From positions 32,333,242-32,397,241 of the forward strand of contig OX438743.1 of NCBI GenBank assembly GCA_949316235.1: 64,000 nucleotides of DNA. Direction: 5' to 3'. Position 1 is the stretch's first letter, and each line of letters starts with the position of its first letter. Shown one piece after another: positions 11,883 to 24,600 of the stretch. Source of the stretch: Oegoconia quadripuncta. Lineage: Eukaryota > Arthropoda > Insecta > Lepidoptera > Autostichidae. Made by a program: the position numbers and the translations under genes. Under the pieces are notes generated by a model that was not told where the DNA came from, did no database searches, and saw nothing but the letters and a program-made list of their open reading frames with translations.

Positions 11883-12424
11883 CAAACATTGAACCACTAC
11901 TGAGGCAGTTTTGCGAATCTATATTTTACCAACATTGTGAACTAGGAGCTTTCACCCTAAACTGTAAACTCTTAACGATTACTTAAAACATTTAACCACT
12001 CTCTGATAAAAATCACTATTAAGTTGACTATAGCCGCAATAAACTCCGCGAAATACGAGCATAAAATACAAACTGCAGACATTCATTATTACGCAACGGC
12101 TTTCTTTGCGGCGACCTCAACAGGTAGATAACTGCCGTATGACTATAAAATAAAGTTAACGTTTCCATTTTGTGATAAATTCTACTGTAATAGAAGCCCA
12201 TGGCTTCGAACTCGATGAATAAAAAAAAATGAAATCTTTTTAAAGTTCCGTTCCCCAAAAGGTATTAAAATCCAGGGATCACTTCGTTGCTCGTCTGTCT
12301 ATCCTTGTTGCAAGGCCCTCTCACAGTTGCGTCGGCGCTGGAGGTATCAAGTTGAAATTAATGTGAAATAATAAGAACTACTGCCTTAAACTGTTGTATA
12401 AACTTGAAATTTCTACTCCAATGC

Positions 12425-12895
12425 AATAAATTATCAATAAATAAATATGTCCGATACTTACGACAATCATCTAGTCCCAAACTAAGCAAAGCTTGTAATA
12501 TGGATATTAGATGACGGACGCTTATTCCACATAAATACATCATTAAATTAAATAAATTAAAAAAATTAAAAAAACTTGGAGAAAATATGAGTTCCAAATA
12601 AATTTCGCATTATGATGCGAACCCTTAAAATCACGCGTTACATTACAATCACTGGCCAGCGTGTGCGTTTCTGAAAATAAAAATTAAACTATCTATGCCA
12701 ATGACTTCTATTTCACTTACTTAATATGCCCTATTTTTTTCCTTACGCTAAAAAAAAACTTATCCAGTATAAACATCAATGTCTCATTAATAAATGTTCG
12801 TATTCATCACACAAACATTTACCTCTCGCGGGATTTAAACCCGCAACTATTGGTTTCGCAGACAGGGTCACTATCTACCAATCGGTCGTCAATAA
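12425..12895 (-). repeat. tRNA-derived SINE (family B), diverged
   Basis: On the minus strand the head reads GACCGATTGGTAGATAGTG then AATAGTTGCGGGTTTAAATC, followed by TGTTTGTGTGATGAATACGA. It shares the overall plan with family A but differs throughout. A MITE-like unit at 12663-12772 interrupts it. Confidence 0.55.
12663..12772 (+). repeat. Half copy of a fold-back element (complete copy at 50896-51271)
   Basis: Block AAATTAAACTATCTATGCCA ... CCTTACGCTAAAAAAAAAC is one terminal arm of the fold-back element whose two arms are both present at 50896-51271. Another single arm lies at 14757-14850. Confidence 0.6.
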
Positions 12896-12976
12896 AATAG
12901 AGAGATATCGCCTTTTAAAGCATGTAATTTCCATTCATTGACAGAACATCAAAACCTATCTAAGGTAGACTACAAT

Positions 12977-13083
12977 CTTGAAATTTGACACGAAAGGAGG
13001 TCTCGTGGCACAAGTGCAGGAATACCTAAATAATACGAAAATCATTAATTTCAAATCGCGTTGCAATTATTACGAGACACTCG
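12977..13083 (+). repeat. Dispersed repeat, second copy of 1873-1982
   Basis: Shares CTTGAAATTTGA ... AGGTCTCGTG ... ATTATTACGAGACA with the first copy. The open frame here is not conserved in that copy. Confidence 0.55.
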
Positions 13084-13309
13084 TATTACGATTCCGTTTG
13101 GGAATCGAACACAACACTTACAAAACTTGGTGTCCGAAGTGCTTTACCGATTGTCTTCGTGGGTTTTTTCTTCAAATTCAATTTATACAATTGTTTTCGG
13201 GTAAAATTTATAGATGACAGATATGAGAAAGGTAGATGACTTTATAAAAAAAATTAAAAATCGCAGTAGTTCAATCAATTCTTGAATTACTATGAATGAA
13301 ACTACTATG

Positions 13310-13490
13310 AACTGACATCCGTTGGTGGGTAATGAAACCAACGGTTGCGGATTCGAATCCCGAAAGGGGTAAATATTTGTGTGATGAATACGTATCTACA
13401 TTTTATTCCCGAGTCATATTGTATGTTTATCCGTTATTATCTAGGTAGTATCCATAGTACAAGCTTCACTTAGTCTGCCACTAGAGAATT
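13310..13490 (+). repeat. tRNA-derived SINE (family B), diverged
   Basis: Contains a B box GGTTGCGGATTCGAATCCCG at about 13342-13362, then GTGTGATGAATACG and TTATTCCCGAGTCATAT, the family B body. Confidence 0.6.
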
Positions 13491-14059
13491 GGTGTAATAG
13501 TCCAAAATATTAAAAATTATTACAATGATTCATTACTTTGTATGTAGAGTAGGTAGTAATAAGTTAGCATGGTTTAGGCAACGTAACAGAACATTCTACA
13601 TTTTTTGGGTGTTAGTGCTACCTGCAGTTACTGTTGATCCTGGCTTACACGAGTTGTAATAGAAGGAGTATAGCGACAGTTATGATGCTTAATTTGTTTA
13701 TGTCAAAATGTGACGAAGGAGCACGCAGGTAAACGAATTGCAGCCACTTTACATTAAGTAGGTAAATTAAGTGGCAGTCACATAGATGTCGGCTATGAGC
13801 ATTTTGCCGTGGTTTAGCAACATCCGTTCTTCAAAAACAGGATCCTTATAAAGATGTCATCGAAGGAAATTAACACTTGAGGAGTTCCATCCGCGTGGAA
13901 CTTTCGTAACTTCAATGTGCACCATTGTGAACGTGTGTAATTATGTATTTTCTTGACGTGACACGGTAGGTAATATATACCCTAGTAGTAGGTATCAATG
14001 TGCAACCACCCTTAAAAATAAACCTTGTTGTTAAAGAAACACTAAGGAACTGCGGAGCC

Positions 14060-14343
14060 CGCGTTCCTATTGTTGGGGCACAGCCTCCTATCATTATCTG
14101 CCACACGGGCCTAGTGCCGATTGGTGGATATATTGTGTCAGACTAGTGGTCATCTGACAGCGTTTTCAAGCCCCTCTCTAGCCCACCGACTTGCCTGCCT
14201 TCAAGTACCTAGAGTAGACCAACTAGGACCAACTATTTAACGTGCCCTTCAAAACACGAAAACACTTGTATTGGAATACCACTAGTCATCACCTAACCAA
14301 GAACTGACCGCGTCAGACATTGCTTAAATTCGCTAATCGCTCA
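14060..14343 (-). repeat. 5S-rRNA-derived SINE (SINE3-like), copy 1
   Basis: Read on the minus strand from about 14343, the first 60 bases (GATTAGCGAATTTAAGCAAT, then CGCGGTCAGTTCTTGG) resemble the middle of insect 5S rRNA including the box A to box C internal promoter. The rest ends in a LINE-type tail (TAGGAGGCTGTGCCCCAAC) shared with 39640-39735. Too diverged and chimeric to be a 5S gene. Confidence 0.7.
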
Positions 14344-14384
14344 GAATACAGAACAAACCAGCCCCCGCAGCACGGCATCGTTAG

Positions 14385-14492
14385 ATGCGCGCAGATGCGC
14401 GCGACGCGACGTGAGAATGGGGTAATTGTATATTTCGTCCAAACGAACGAGCAGGACAAATATTATCTAGCGCGACATTTATCGCACCTGTC
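14385..14492 (-). repeat. GCGATAAA...GTCGCGCG repeat, single copy
   Basis: The minus-strand text GACAGGTGCGATAAATGTCG ... TTTGTCCTGCTC ... TTTGGACGAAATATACAA matches the tandem pair at 41020-41215 and the fragment at 63953-64000. An open frame of about 137 codons crosses it but belongs to the repeat. Confidence 0.75.
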
Positions 14493-14756
14493 TTGCTCTA
14501 AATTCGTAAATCCATTGAAATGCCATTGTACCACTTTACTAGTCCATTCGGCGAGCACTTATAAAAAAATATGGTTGTATACTCGTATAAGCAATGTGCG
14601 GTGTTGTATTCTCCAGTCAGTCTCCGTCCTCCGGTGTACACAAAATGCCAGCGTCGCGTCACTGGGGCTCCAATGTCGCGACATTATGCTGAGTGGATAC
14701 CTACGTTTTTGGCACCACCACTTCATGTACTAATGTAGGTAAGCCATAATGATGTC

Positions 14757-14850
14757 AAATAAAAACTTCTTTAAGCCAATAACTTCTATTACACTTACCT
14801 AATATGCCTTATTTTTTCCTTACGGTAAAAAAACTCACCGGTATAATGTG
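14757..14850 (+). repeat. Half copy of the 50896-51271 fold-back element
   Basis: AAAACTTCTTTAAGCCAATA ... TTTTTTCCTTACGGTAAAAA matches one arm of the fold-back at 50896-51271. Confidence 0.6.
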
Positions 14851-15365
14851 AGTGATTTTCAAGCAGAGGTGCCAAGACAGCGAGTTAGCCGACGCGACAG
14901 CAACACTCACTGACCTTGGTGGTTATACAGATTAATAATTCTTCTTTCTATTATTTCCATTCAAATGCCACTCAGTTTAAGGCGATTAGAGATAACCCTG
15001 CACATAAACGCTATGTGTGTTTCGTCATAATTATATCCATTACACGCAGTGGTTTTGAAAAATCTTTCCAACCCTTACCTTACTAAACTTAATCATTTTC
15101 GGACACCATACTTAATTTACGTGAAATGTGCTCAAATGTATCAACTTACTTGTTACTATCTACAACCACAATTTGGCTGAAAACATGTTCGGTGTTACAC
15201 ACATCTCTCGACATTCACATACAATCGATATCAATGGCGGATCGGCCAATTACGTTTCAGAGTGGCAACTACAATGACCAAATCGGGCAATTATGAGATC
15301 TTAATTCCATGCAGTTCACGAGTACTTAGATTATGAAGCTAGAGCTCATCAAGCGTATTAATCAA
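14851..15365. other. Intergenic, nothing recognisable
   Basis: No open frame with family signature, no repeat shared within the window. Confidence 0.45.
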
Positions 15366-15367
15366 TA

Positions 15368-15672
15368 AATCTCAATACAAGTCTTGAGGCTGTATCAACC
15401 GAGATGGCAGTTGACGCTATCTCAAGCTCCGTGCTAATTTATAAACCAATCTTGAGGTCTACACAGCTGAGATCACTTCTCAAATATTCGCCTCAGCGGC
15501 GAATGAATGATAGTCTTGAGTTTCGTTTAATAATACGCGCACCTCTCAATGAGTACTGCTTGAGTATACACGTGCTTTTTAGGTCTCAAGTTAGGGTTAT
15601 TTATTTATCAACACGTTTACTTGAGACCGGTCACAAGACTGATCTCAATCTTGAGAATGGTTTATAAACACG
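15368..15672. repeat. Fold-back element dense in CTTGAG/CTCAAG hexamers
   Basis: Eight perfect hexamers: CTTGAG at 15383, 15451, 15515, 15559, 15620 and 15650; CTCAAG at 15421 and 15585. There are also many one-off variants (CTCAAT, CTCAAA). The ends pair: TTTATAAACCAATCTTGAG at 15438-15456 against CTTGAGAATGGTTTATAAA at 15650-15668. It may be a MITE or a clustered binding-site array. No coding signal. Confidence 0.6.
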
Positions 15673-17050
15673 GGCTTAAACAGTAAGAATATGTCTCACT
15701 TAGATTGGGCTAACTTTGAATGAAAAGTAGACAAAAAAAATCGGGTGTTTGCAGGGACGCTAAGAAATTATTTTTCTATTGTAATCCAGTGATTTCTGTA
15801 CTTACCGGAAAAATAGGAACATCTTACAATGGGGTATATTTTTTTTTTTTAGTTTTATTTTCTCCTCTAGGAGAAGGCAAAGGGATCTAGCCCATAACAG
15901 CCATGTCTTATTTCTCTTATTTCTTCAGTTTGTAAGTCAGTCTCAGTCAAAACAAGTAATTCGTCGTATACTTGGCGTATACAGAGTCTAGTCACGGTCA
16001 AGTCATTCTTCAGTAAAGTGGCAGAATGCTTTACAAAAGATTTTGGCGGCTTCTTGTGGGAACCCGAAAGCTCCGTTACGCACTTTAATTTACACTTCCC
16101 TTCACTTGTACACCATCACTAACGCTTGCTGCACAATATTCTGCCATTAGCTTCAAAAGTCAGAATGCACAAATTATAAGAATTATAAAGAAAAATGCTA
16201 CTTCACTCGCCGAGTTCCCGCCAAAAAGCCACACAATGGGGTATAATCACATAGGACATACCTCAGACCAGGGAAACATAACATAGAATTAATGGGGACA
16301 TGAAGTGATTTACGATTTCTGTCCTCAGACTTTGCAATAGATTACCTAAAAATTCTTGAGTTGCCAGTTAAAAAAATTTGTCTGTTACCAAAATTACAGA
16401 AGATCAAGTTTACGTGGGACACTGAACCTATAAAAAAGATATGACGTTTGTATACAGACTACAGTGTCTGTCTGTCCTCTCTTTCCTTTTTTCTTTTCCG
16501 CGGGTCAAGTATCTCGGCGCGCCTGTCAAATTTTCGAAAATACCTGCGGTGTTAAAAACGTTTATAGATACTCTTCTACTGGATGTATTTGTAATCTGTG
16601 AAAAGCAATAGCTAGGGGAATATATTATCTATGGATATAATGAATGAACACTACTACAGCTATAATACAAAAAATCAGAAAAATGTTACGAGTTATAATA
16701 TGTAGGTATACCTATATCCACGATATAATTGGTATTTTTACGGAAAGTACAGATTTATTTCATGTTTTTCTTAAAAAAACGGGTAATTCAATAAATTGTT
16801 ATGAGAATTGGAAGCTCTATGGCCAGGTTCCTAAGCCTGTTCTAATAAAAAACAGTAGTTGGAATTCTATGCCTACACTCCCACCCAAAGAGAAAAAAAA
16901 TATTTTCGCAAATACAGACTAAATATCATAGCTAACATGACATGGCGCACATTATTGGATGCGGAATTTAATAGAGAACAAGTTCAAACACAGTCCAAAG
17001 GAATTGGAACTCTATAATCATTACAATTGAGAGTTGAAAGTCGGGTGTAC
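15673..17050. other. Intergenic, nothing recognisable
   Basis: Low-complexity runs (poly-T at 15840-15852) and chance frames only. The 92-codon frame at 16644-16922 lacks any recognisable feature. Confidence 0.45.
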
Positions 17051-17055
17051 CGCCG

Positions 17056-17115
17056 ACACCGATCGGTGTTCGCGACTGTTGAAGGTATAAAAGTATTTTG
17101 GACACCGATCGGTGT
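17056..17115. promoter_or_regulatory. Twin 14-bp palindromes flanking a TATAAAA
   Basis: ACACCGATCGGTGT is a perfect palindrome at 17056-17069 and again at 17102-17115, each within the longer direct repeat GACACCGATCGGTGTTCGCG, 46 bases apart. TATAAAAG lies between them at 17086-17093. This arrangement could be a promoter with paired dimer-binding sites or a short tandem duplication. It is about 0.7-1.4 kb upstream of PRC1. No direct functional evidence. Confidence 0.35.
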
Positions 17116-17559
17116 TCGCGTCCGCCTAAAGGTATTATGTATCTTTTATAAAATATTCACAATCAGTTCATTAGGCCCCGTAGAAGCTTGTAGCTATCAA
17201 TATTATTTTATTTACATAGATGAAATTTACACTTGAAAATACGTCGTTTTTGAAGCTACCAGGCATTCAGAATTTACAGTCGACGTCGAGAACCCGAAAG
17301 GTTGTTATTTTTTATAAGTTCTAGGTATATTTTATTGTATTATCAATACAAATCACAGAAGTAACTTGACAATTGAGGGGCCAGTTCAATGCATTTATAA
17401 TATTCAAGTAATGGGATAATATTTAGGTTGGTGATGGTCCTTCCTTGGCAACATTAAAAAAAAAAGAACATATTGACCAATCAGAACGTGGCAATTCTAA
17501 GGTTTTTTATTAACGTATTGAATTTTAAAACTACCGATACAAACGTTGCAGTGACATTT

Positions 17560-17750
17560 GAATTTCTGAAATTTTTATACAAATGCGTAGGTACGTTTTT
17601 CTGTTAGACTGATAATATTTTACAAGAAAACAAGTGGAGAGTGTAGTGCGAGTGTATCGTGGGAATTCATGTAACTGTTAATTGTTAGCACAGTGAATAG
17701 ATCAACAATAGAAAATGATCACACTAACGGAAAATGTCGTTCGATTATTG
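17560..17750 (+). promoter_or_regulatory. Possible PRC1 5-prime exon/promoter region
   Basis: A start codon in good context (AAAATGTCG, 17734-17736) is followed after 16 coding bases by a strong donor (TTATT|GTAAGT at 17749/17750). It would be a natural first exon for PRC1. However, it ends in phase 1, whereas the best acceptor of the first recognised PRC1 exon (after 18471) needs phase 2. An alternative acceptor after 18386 would keep frame but adds an unconvincing peptide. Held as a candidate only. Confidence 0.3.
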
Positions 17751-18433
17751 TAAGTTTTTGGCAAATTTTATTAAATTTTGAATGCTTCTTTCGTAAAAAT
17801 AACACAAATCTATCTACAAGTACGTGTCGCCATGTTCACGTGCGCATTTACTTTGCTTGTACTAAATTTGTGATCGAAATCAGTGACGCTCCTGGGCACA
17901 GCTATTTTTGGAATACTCAATGTAGACGTTAATTTGAATAAGTAATTTAAGGAAGCTTTTTCTTCACGGATTACCTTTGACATTAACAGCTTATGTACAA
18001 ACTATGTTTTCGTGTGTACATAACGATTGTTTTATGTAAATACGGGAACCGATGTTGGATATCCGGTATACCCCTTGTACCACTTTGGCTACCATTGAGA
18101 TGGCGGATTCTCTGCCGACTAACAAAACCCTAGGGGTAGACAAGATTTGGAATCACATATTGAGTGCCTTTGGACAGCCTTAGAAGCTGTTTTACAAAGT
18201 CGAATTGCTCTCTTGAAATTGATAACTTTCGCTGATATGATTTGGTAACATTTGTATTACCCCCACAGCGATAAACCTATTGATAAGTTAAAATACTACG
18301 GGTGATAATGCTTCTTCTGACTAATTGCCTAAGCTGTTCGATAAATTTCCCCTCCCTTTATTAGTCCCTCTTATACTCCCTAACAGTTTTACGCACTAAT
18401 CTATATAAGTATATCAGGTTCAAAGTACTTATT

Positions 18434-18671
18434 ATGAAACAAACTGGACTGATCATGTTGATTGTTTCTAGTAATGAAGTCCAGAATGAAATATCACAAA
18501 ATGTTCGGCACATGATGGAGGAGCTCTGGTTGAATTGGTCTCATCTTGGAGTGGACGAGAGCATTAAGGTTAACAACATCACCAAACTGGTACTGATAGA
18601 AAAAGAACTCCACCGAGATGTTATCAATGAAACCAGACAGAAACTGAAGACTATGCAGACCCAAGTTGACA
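18434..18671 (+). CDS. PRC1: First recognised PRC1 coding exon, start ambiguous
   Basis: The conserved part (from the NEVQNEISQNV segment to MQTQVDS) corresponds to the N-terminal dimerisation rod. A good acceptor TTGTTTCTAG precedes 18472. An in-frame ATG at 18434 gives an alternative unspliced start, and the frame stays open back to another acceptor at 18386. The peptide 5-prime of 18472 is hydrophobic and unlike PRC1, which favours splicing at 18472. Confidence 0.6.
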
Positions 18672-21600
18672 GTAAGTTGATTTGTTTTCTTTGGCTAACT
18701 GCTATTAAAAAGTAAAGCATTATGATGTCACAATTTTAAAAACATATCAATCCTCCACATTTGAATGAGGTTTAAAAGGTGAAGGCATTAATGAGGCTGG
18801 CATAGTCTCCCAGGATATACAAAAGCCTAAAACAAAGAGATTTAAAAAACATCCACATCTGTTCAGGAGTATGATTGAGGAGCAACATTCCATAAATAAG
18901 TTGTATTCTAAAAATTTCATAATTGAGCTTAACTTTTAATTAAAAATTCATTAGAGTATCCAAAAGCTTAAATTCATTCTAAGGTAATTTTTTTTTTCAT
19001 AGATGAAAATGATAGTTGATAGTTCACTGAGCTAATAAAATTTAGTTAATACTCTCATGAGTCATGGCAAGCTGTAGTTTGATTATTTATATTAAATCAC
19101 GGTACCAACCTCATATTCTTCAATATTCAGCAGAATATCACTGCTACGTTGGACATTAACAACATTATGCATAATTCATCATTGTTGTGGTTATATGTCT
19201 CATATGTATTTGTCTCAAATTTGATGTTATGATTCCTTCTACAGAGTTGAAAGAAGAGACAGAAGAACTAAGCAAGTGCTTAAATGTGGATATCACATTA
19301 CTGGATTTTAAGGATGACATGATGCTGATTGACTATAAAGCTGAGCTAGAAGAGCAAATAGCGGGGTATGTCACTATTACTTCTAGTAGATTGATATCCG
19401 TGATATCCATGGGGTTATTTACAACAAAAACATGATTTACTTAAGCACTTGTGATGCAGTTGCATTCACTATTCATTCATTATCGATCAGCAAAGTTAAG
19501 CAATGTCTGGTGCTGTCAGACCTTGGATAGCGTGTAGCTGTATAATGGATGCTATGCCTATTTTAATTAATGGATTACGAATGCTCTTAAGATTCCTGAA
19601 GAGAATTTAAAAAGCATGCATCTGCATGTTTCTGCAAAAAGTGATCTGTCACAGACATCTCAGTAGGCTATAGTATGATTGAACTCCTTGTGTTGCAAGC
19701 AGTATCCCCAACCTCTAAGCTATGGTGATTAAGTTTTGTTTATACTAAATGAATTTTAGTACTTTTGAATTTAGATCACTATGTAACTTGATGGACAGTG
19801 AACATTATGATTGAAGATGAAGCACACTATCTCAGTTACCACGTTTCGGGAACACAAATACAAAATAGTTTATTTGTTTCCCATATCATACAAATATCAA
19901 TGTGTTGTGGGATTTTTTTATTAAACATCAAAATGCCTGTGCCAGAAAGATCCACTTTTCCTTAACTTATATAGAACGTATGATCAAGATGCAGATATAA
20001 CATTATAACATTTAACTAAACAACCATTTAACTAAACAGAAATGTGATTTAGTTACACAGTTTCCAGGACACATCACCAGACACAATATGCTTGTTATAA
20101 CGTCGATAGGCGGGTTGTGTCCTGGAGTGTGTTAATGCCTATTTATCTTGCTTGTGAACATTTACCCTTTAAATATATTTTTTATTTTGTGGCCTGGAAT
20201 ATACTGGGTACTCATACATAACACCGAAAATCCTAGTTAAGACCTAAGTTTTCAAATCCTGTTTGATAATTTTTTTAAATACTATGTAATAGTTTCTTTT
20301 TAATATTTGACTATGCAATTTTAAAGTAAGTGTTGGTTAACTACTTGAAATAGTTTTTCAAATATGCATCTTTAATATCATAGATATAGAGAACAAATGC
20401 AACAGAGGCGTATGAAGATGGAGCGGCTGCTAGAATGGCAGCGGGATCTTGCTGATAAACTCGGAGTCACAATCCAGGAGTTGCAGGAAATACCTCTACC
20501 ATCTGAAGAAGAGCTGGATAAGCTTAAGTGCCATCTTGAGGTGTTGCAAACAGAGAGAGATAAGAGGGCAGAGGTATTCTTGAACACGCAAGTGGAGTTG
20601 AAAGATATTATGGGTGAATCTCTTGAATTATTTTGAATTTATTTTACTAAACAAATAAGTAATATATCTTAATGCAATTTCATCATCATCTCCCTGCCTT
20701 TATCCCACCGCATGAATTTATTTGTATACAATGATTGTTATTGACAATGAGTTCATTTTTATAACCTGTAGGGCTAGCAGGCCCCCTAGTCTCTCTATAA
20801 TGAGGTCTCTTCTACTTGCATAAAGCGGGCTACAAGGTCAAGTCTGGGATATTTTTCTGTTAATTGTGGAAGCATGTGTGTTAAATTATCTTTATCTTTC
20901 AGAGAAACTACAAATCAGACCACAAAACAAGTTTGAGCAGGTGGTAACTACTTCCTTGTCAGTTGATTTCAAGGTGACAGACCTAAATATGGATCGTCTT
21001 GCGAAGCTGCAACAGGAATTACAAGAGAAATTTGAACAAACTAATAACAGAGTATGTAATCTTTAAGTGAATTGTTGATCATGCCCCTTTTTTCAATAGC
21101 CCTCAATTTTTTTCTATAGTTACAGATAAAGCGAGTATTTCTTATGTGGAAAAATGTAAGCGAAAAAAATCTATTCCAATATGATTATTCAGTTTTATGT
21201 AGATAAAGCTCTTAACTGTACTTGTCTTGATCCCCTAAGAACTATGCCTGGACTGGAAAAATATTTTTATGATGTAATGATAATGATGTTTGATGTTATT
21301 ATATTATATACATAATATATTATTGTAACATATGATTTTCATTCTTAAAAAAAAAATATCAATAGGTATTAGAGCTACGCGAGCGTCTGACTAAGCTATG
21401 GGAATGTCTGGAGGAAGACCAGATATATCGCGAGAACTTCCTTCAGGCCCACCCTGGCTGTCATCCGCAAACTGAGGCCGCCATCAAAGAGGAGATCAAG
21501 AGATGCGAGCACATTAAAAAACAGAAAATTCAGGTGACTGTTACCTGCCAGTATTATCCTGTATTTATGCACAGTGCATTAAAGATTCATCATTGCTTCT

Positions 21601-24600
21601 TTGTTGATCATGTTAGATGTTCCATTGAATATCCAAATTCAGAAATTTTATCCTTAATTTTTTGTACCTTATGGCAATTCCTTACTCATTTATAATTTAA
21701 AATAAAATACTATACATAAACACACACACATACATAAATACACACACGCACGCACACAAACACATATCTGACCAAGTAACCTCTCATATTATATTTACAA
21801 CTCACATAAGCAATAACCAAACTAATCCAGGTTTTTCAATTTCAATTACGCGTAAAGTAAAAATCTTATCTAAATTCTACAAAAAGGGAGAGCAGAGTAT
21901 CCTAACGCAAGTTTTAAGAAGCTTAACAGGATACTCTCACAATTGTGTACAAGATTGTTATGCTTGAGTGAAAATAAATATTTTGAATTGACCTGACGTA
22001 ATTTATTTGAGGGACTGGCTCTCTTATATTAATGTGTAACATATTCTTGCAAATAAAGTTCAATTCAGTAAGCCAACACACAACAGTAGTGCTTGTTACT
22101 CTAGGCGAAGTCTATTTTGTAAACTTTATATTGTTTACATCGAGCCACATCAAACATAAAAAAAGCTTTAAAGTCAGTCTATGAAAGATGTCCTTTCATA
22201 GAACACCTTAAATATATATCACGTAATAACCAGGAAGACATTGGCACCAACTACCATCCTAAAACTGCGATAACATTCAGACTGATTATTAATATTATTT
22301 ATGATGACCGCTTGGTGTAGTGGGTAGTGACTTTGTTCATCTGTTTTTAAGTCTAAAACCCAAAACTTCCCACCTATAGTACCCACATGTTGAGTAATTT
22401 TAAATTGCAACACTATTTTTTATTCAAAGTGATATTTGCACCACCTCTTGCTCCACAGAATATGACGATAAGGATGTAAAGTGACTTGTTTTGTTTCTGT
22501 ATGTATATTTAAACGTAACCAGCAATGCATCCCGAATTGTCATCGTAAATTACATTTGTCCGTTTATGAAACGGGGGCCAGATGGTTGATATACTACATG
22601 AATACATTTGTTTTTGTTGTAAATATATACATATTTTAAATGTAATTATTTGATTCAGGTGTTCGTAGCGAACATACGCACCAAGATAAAGCTGATGTGG
22701 GACAACGTGATGTATAGCGCTGGCGAGCGCGAGGAGTTCGTGCACTACTTCCAGGACATCTTCTCTGAGGACACCCTTACGTTGCATGAACTGTACTTGG
22801 AGAAGGTCTCCAAGTACTACAATGATCACAAGTGAGTCACTTAGTTCTTATCTATACAGGTGTATACTTAAATACGTTGAATAACGAAAGCACAACGCAT
22901 ATCGATAACAAAACATTTCGAAAGATTTTTTTTATTATAAAGTATGGAGTTTAATAAAACAACATCCGTTTTATTGACAAAAATGTGTTTAAATTTTATG
23001 TTTTATTGACAACTTTATTTTTAAGCACTATAATGTATGTGCACCTGAAAAGGTAGGGTTTGGCGATACCATTTTACTGATTGCAAAAAATCTGCAAATT
23101 TATAACCCAAACTTACATGCAATAAATTCATTTCATTTCAAACAATTTCTCTGAGATAAAATATATTGTACCTATTATTGATACTGAATAACGCCCTTTG
23201 TTATGTAACTCTTTTAAGTATACATCCTTTATAAAACATAGAAAATATTGGAAACATGTATTCCGCCCAAGGCTTCGCCCGCTTCGAATTACACAAGAGT
23301 TGGAATTTGATTCAGGTTTATAATTGTTCAATTTAAACCACAAACAGAAAGGAGAATGCTAAAGTTCCATAGAAAAAAAACCCAGCTGCGGGGGGAAAGA
23401 GATGTATCTCAAATTATCAATAATAATAAGTAATAAAATAATAACCGGTTATGATCGTGATCCTTACTGGCAAACATATAAAAATTGCCAGTTTTATTAT
23501 ACAGGCGTCGGTTTATAAATAATTTCAATTAATTATTTTTAATTACTTTATTCAAAAATATGATGTTAATATGCTTGGAGCTTGCCTCGTAAAACGACTT
23601 TTAAGCATTCTTAAAGGTTGAAAATACTATGTATATATTTACTTAGAGTTTGACCTCAAAAATAGTCAGGATTTAAATACTATAACATCGCACTGCGCTC
23701 GCCAACCCGCCTGCCAAGCATGGCGAGTATAGCAATAACCCCCCCATATGGGGGGCCCATGTCCAGCAGTGGAGTTCTTGCAGCTGATGATGATGAGTGA
23801 TATATCAATATGCAAACACCTTTAATGCATGATTAAAATTATTTATGGGCAACCAGTATTAAAGTTCTGGGAGTACAGGCAAAATCAAACCAGAGTGTAT
23901 TTATAACATTTTTTTATTTACAATTGATGACGATCAATCAGAACGTTATCTAAGAAAGCAGCAGGATGACTGAAAACCTCTTCGTGTCTGGCCCAACCTA
24001 GGAAAAATAAAATGCTGACAATATGGGTGCAGCTTCCTAAAGTTCTCCGGCCGTGCAAACATGAACAATAATATTCTTTAATAGCGTTCCTACCCTGCAG
24101 CGCGGTGTTGTACAACACATACGTGTAATATGTTGTTCTTCCTCTGTGTCGTGAATTGATCAGACACCTTATTAGCATGTCATTGGGATCCCCAAACACT
24201 TGTTGAGAGTTTCGGTAACATTCTACCACGTACACGTCTGTACCCCGTAAATGTTCGCTGCAGTAAGAGCGAGCTATTTTCACATGATATGTGCCAACTG
24301 AGAAACGTATCAAATCGTCAAGTGTCAATCGAGGAAAATCTGGCAGTTGTGGAATTTCAGCGTCCAGTCGGTCGAATGATACTCTTTGTCTGTTTAGGTT
24401 GTGTTCGAGAACGTAATCTGCCAATAGATTTGGTTTGTGGATATTTTGATTTATGGTCTGTATGAAGTCATTTGTGTACGGGCTGTCCTCGTACGGCTCT
24501 TGATAGCAGTTAATCAAAGCACCTGCAATTTTAAAATCTTCGAATACGTGTGGCATGGCGCGATTAAAAATTCTATGGCGAAACATTTTAAAATCTCTTT

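Noticed and set aside
14320..14733. 137-codon open frame
   Set aside because: It crosses the 5S-headed SINE end and the GCGATAAA repeat; the corresponding copies elsewhere are not open, and no protein family fits.
18067..18180. ATG frame MADSLPTNKTLG as PRC1 first exon
   Set aside because: No donor in the required phase, and the peptide does not resemble PRC1.
20378..20587. Minus-strand Ser-rich frame
   Set aside because: Antisense shadow of a PRC1 coiled-coil exon (20384-20613).
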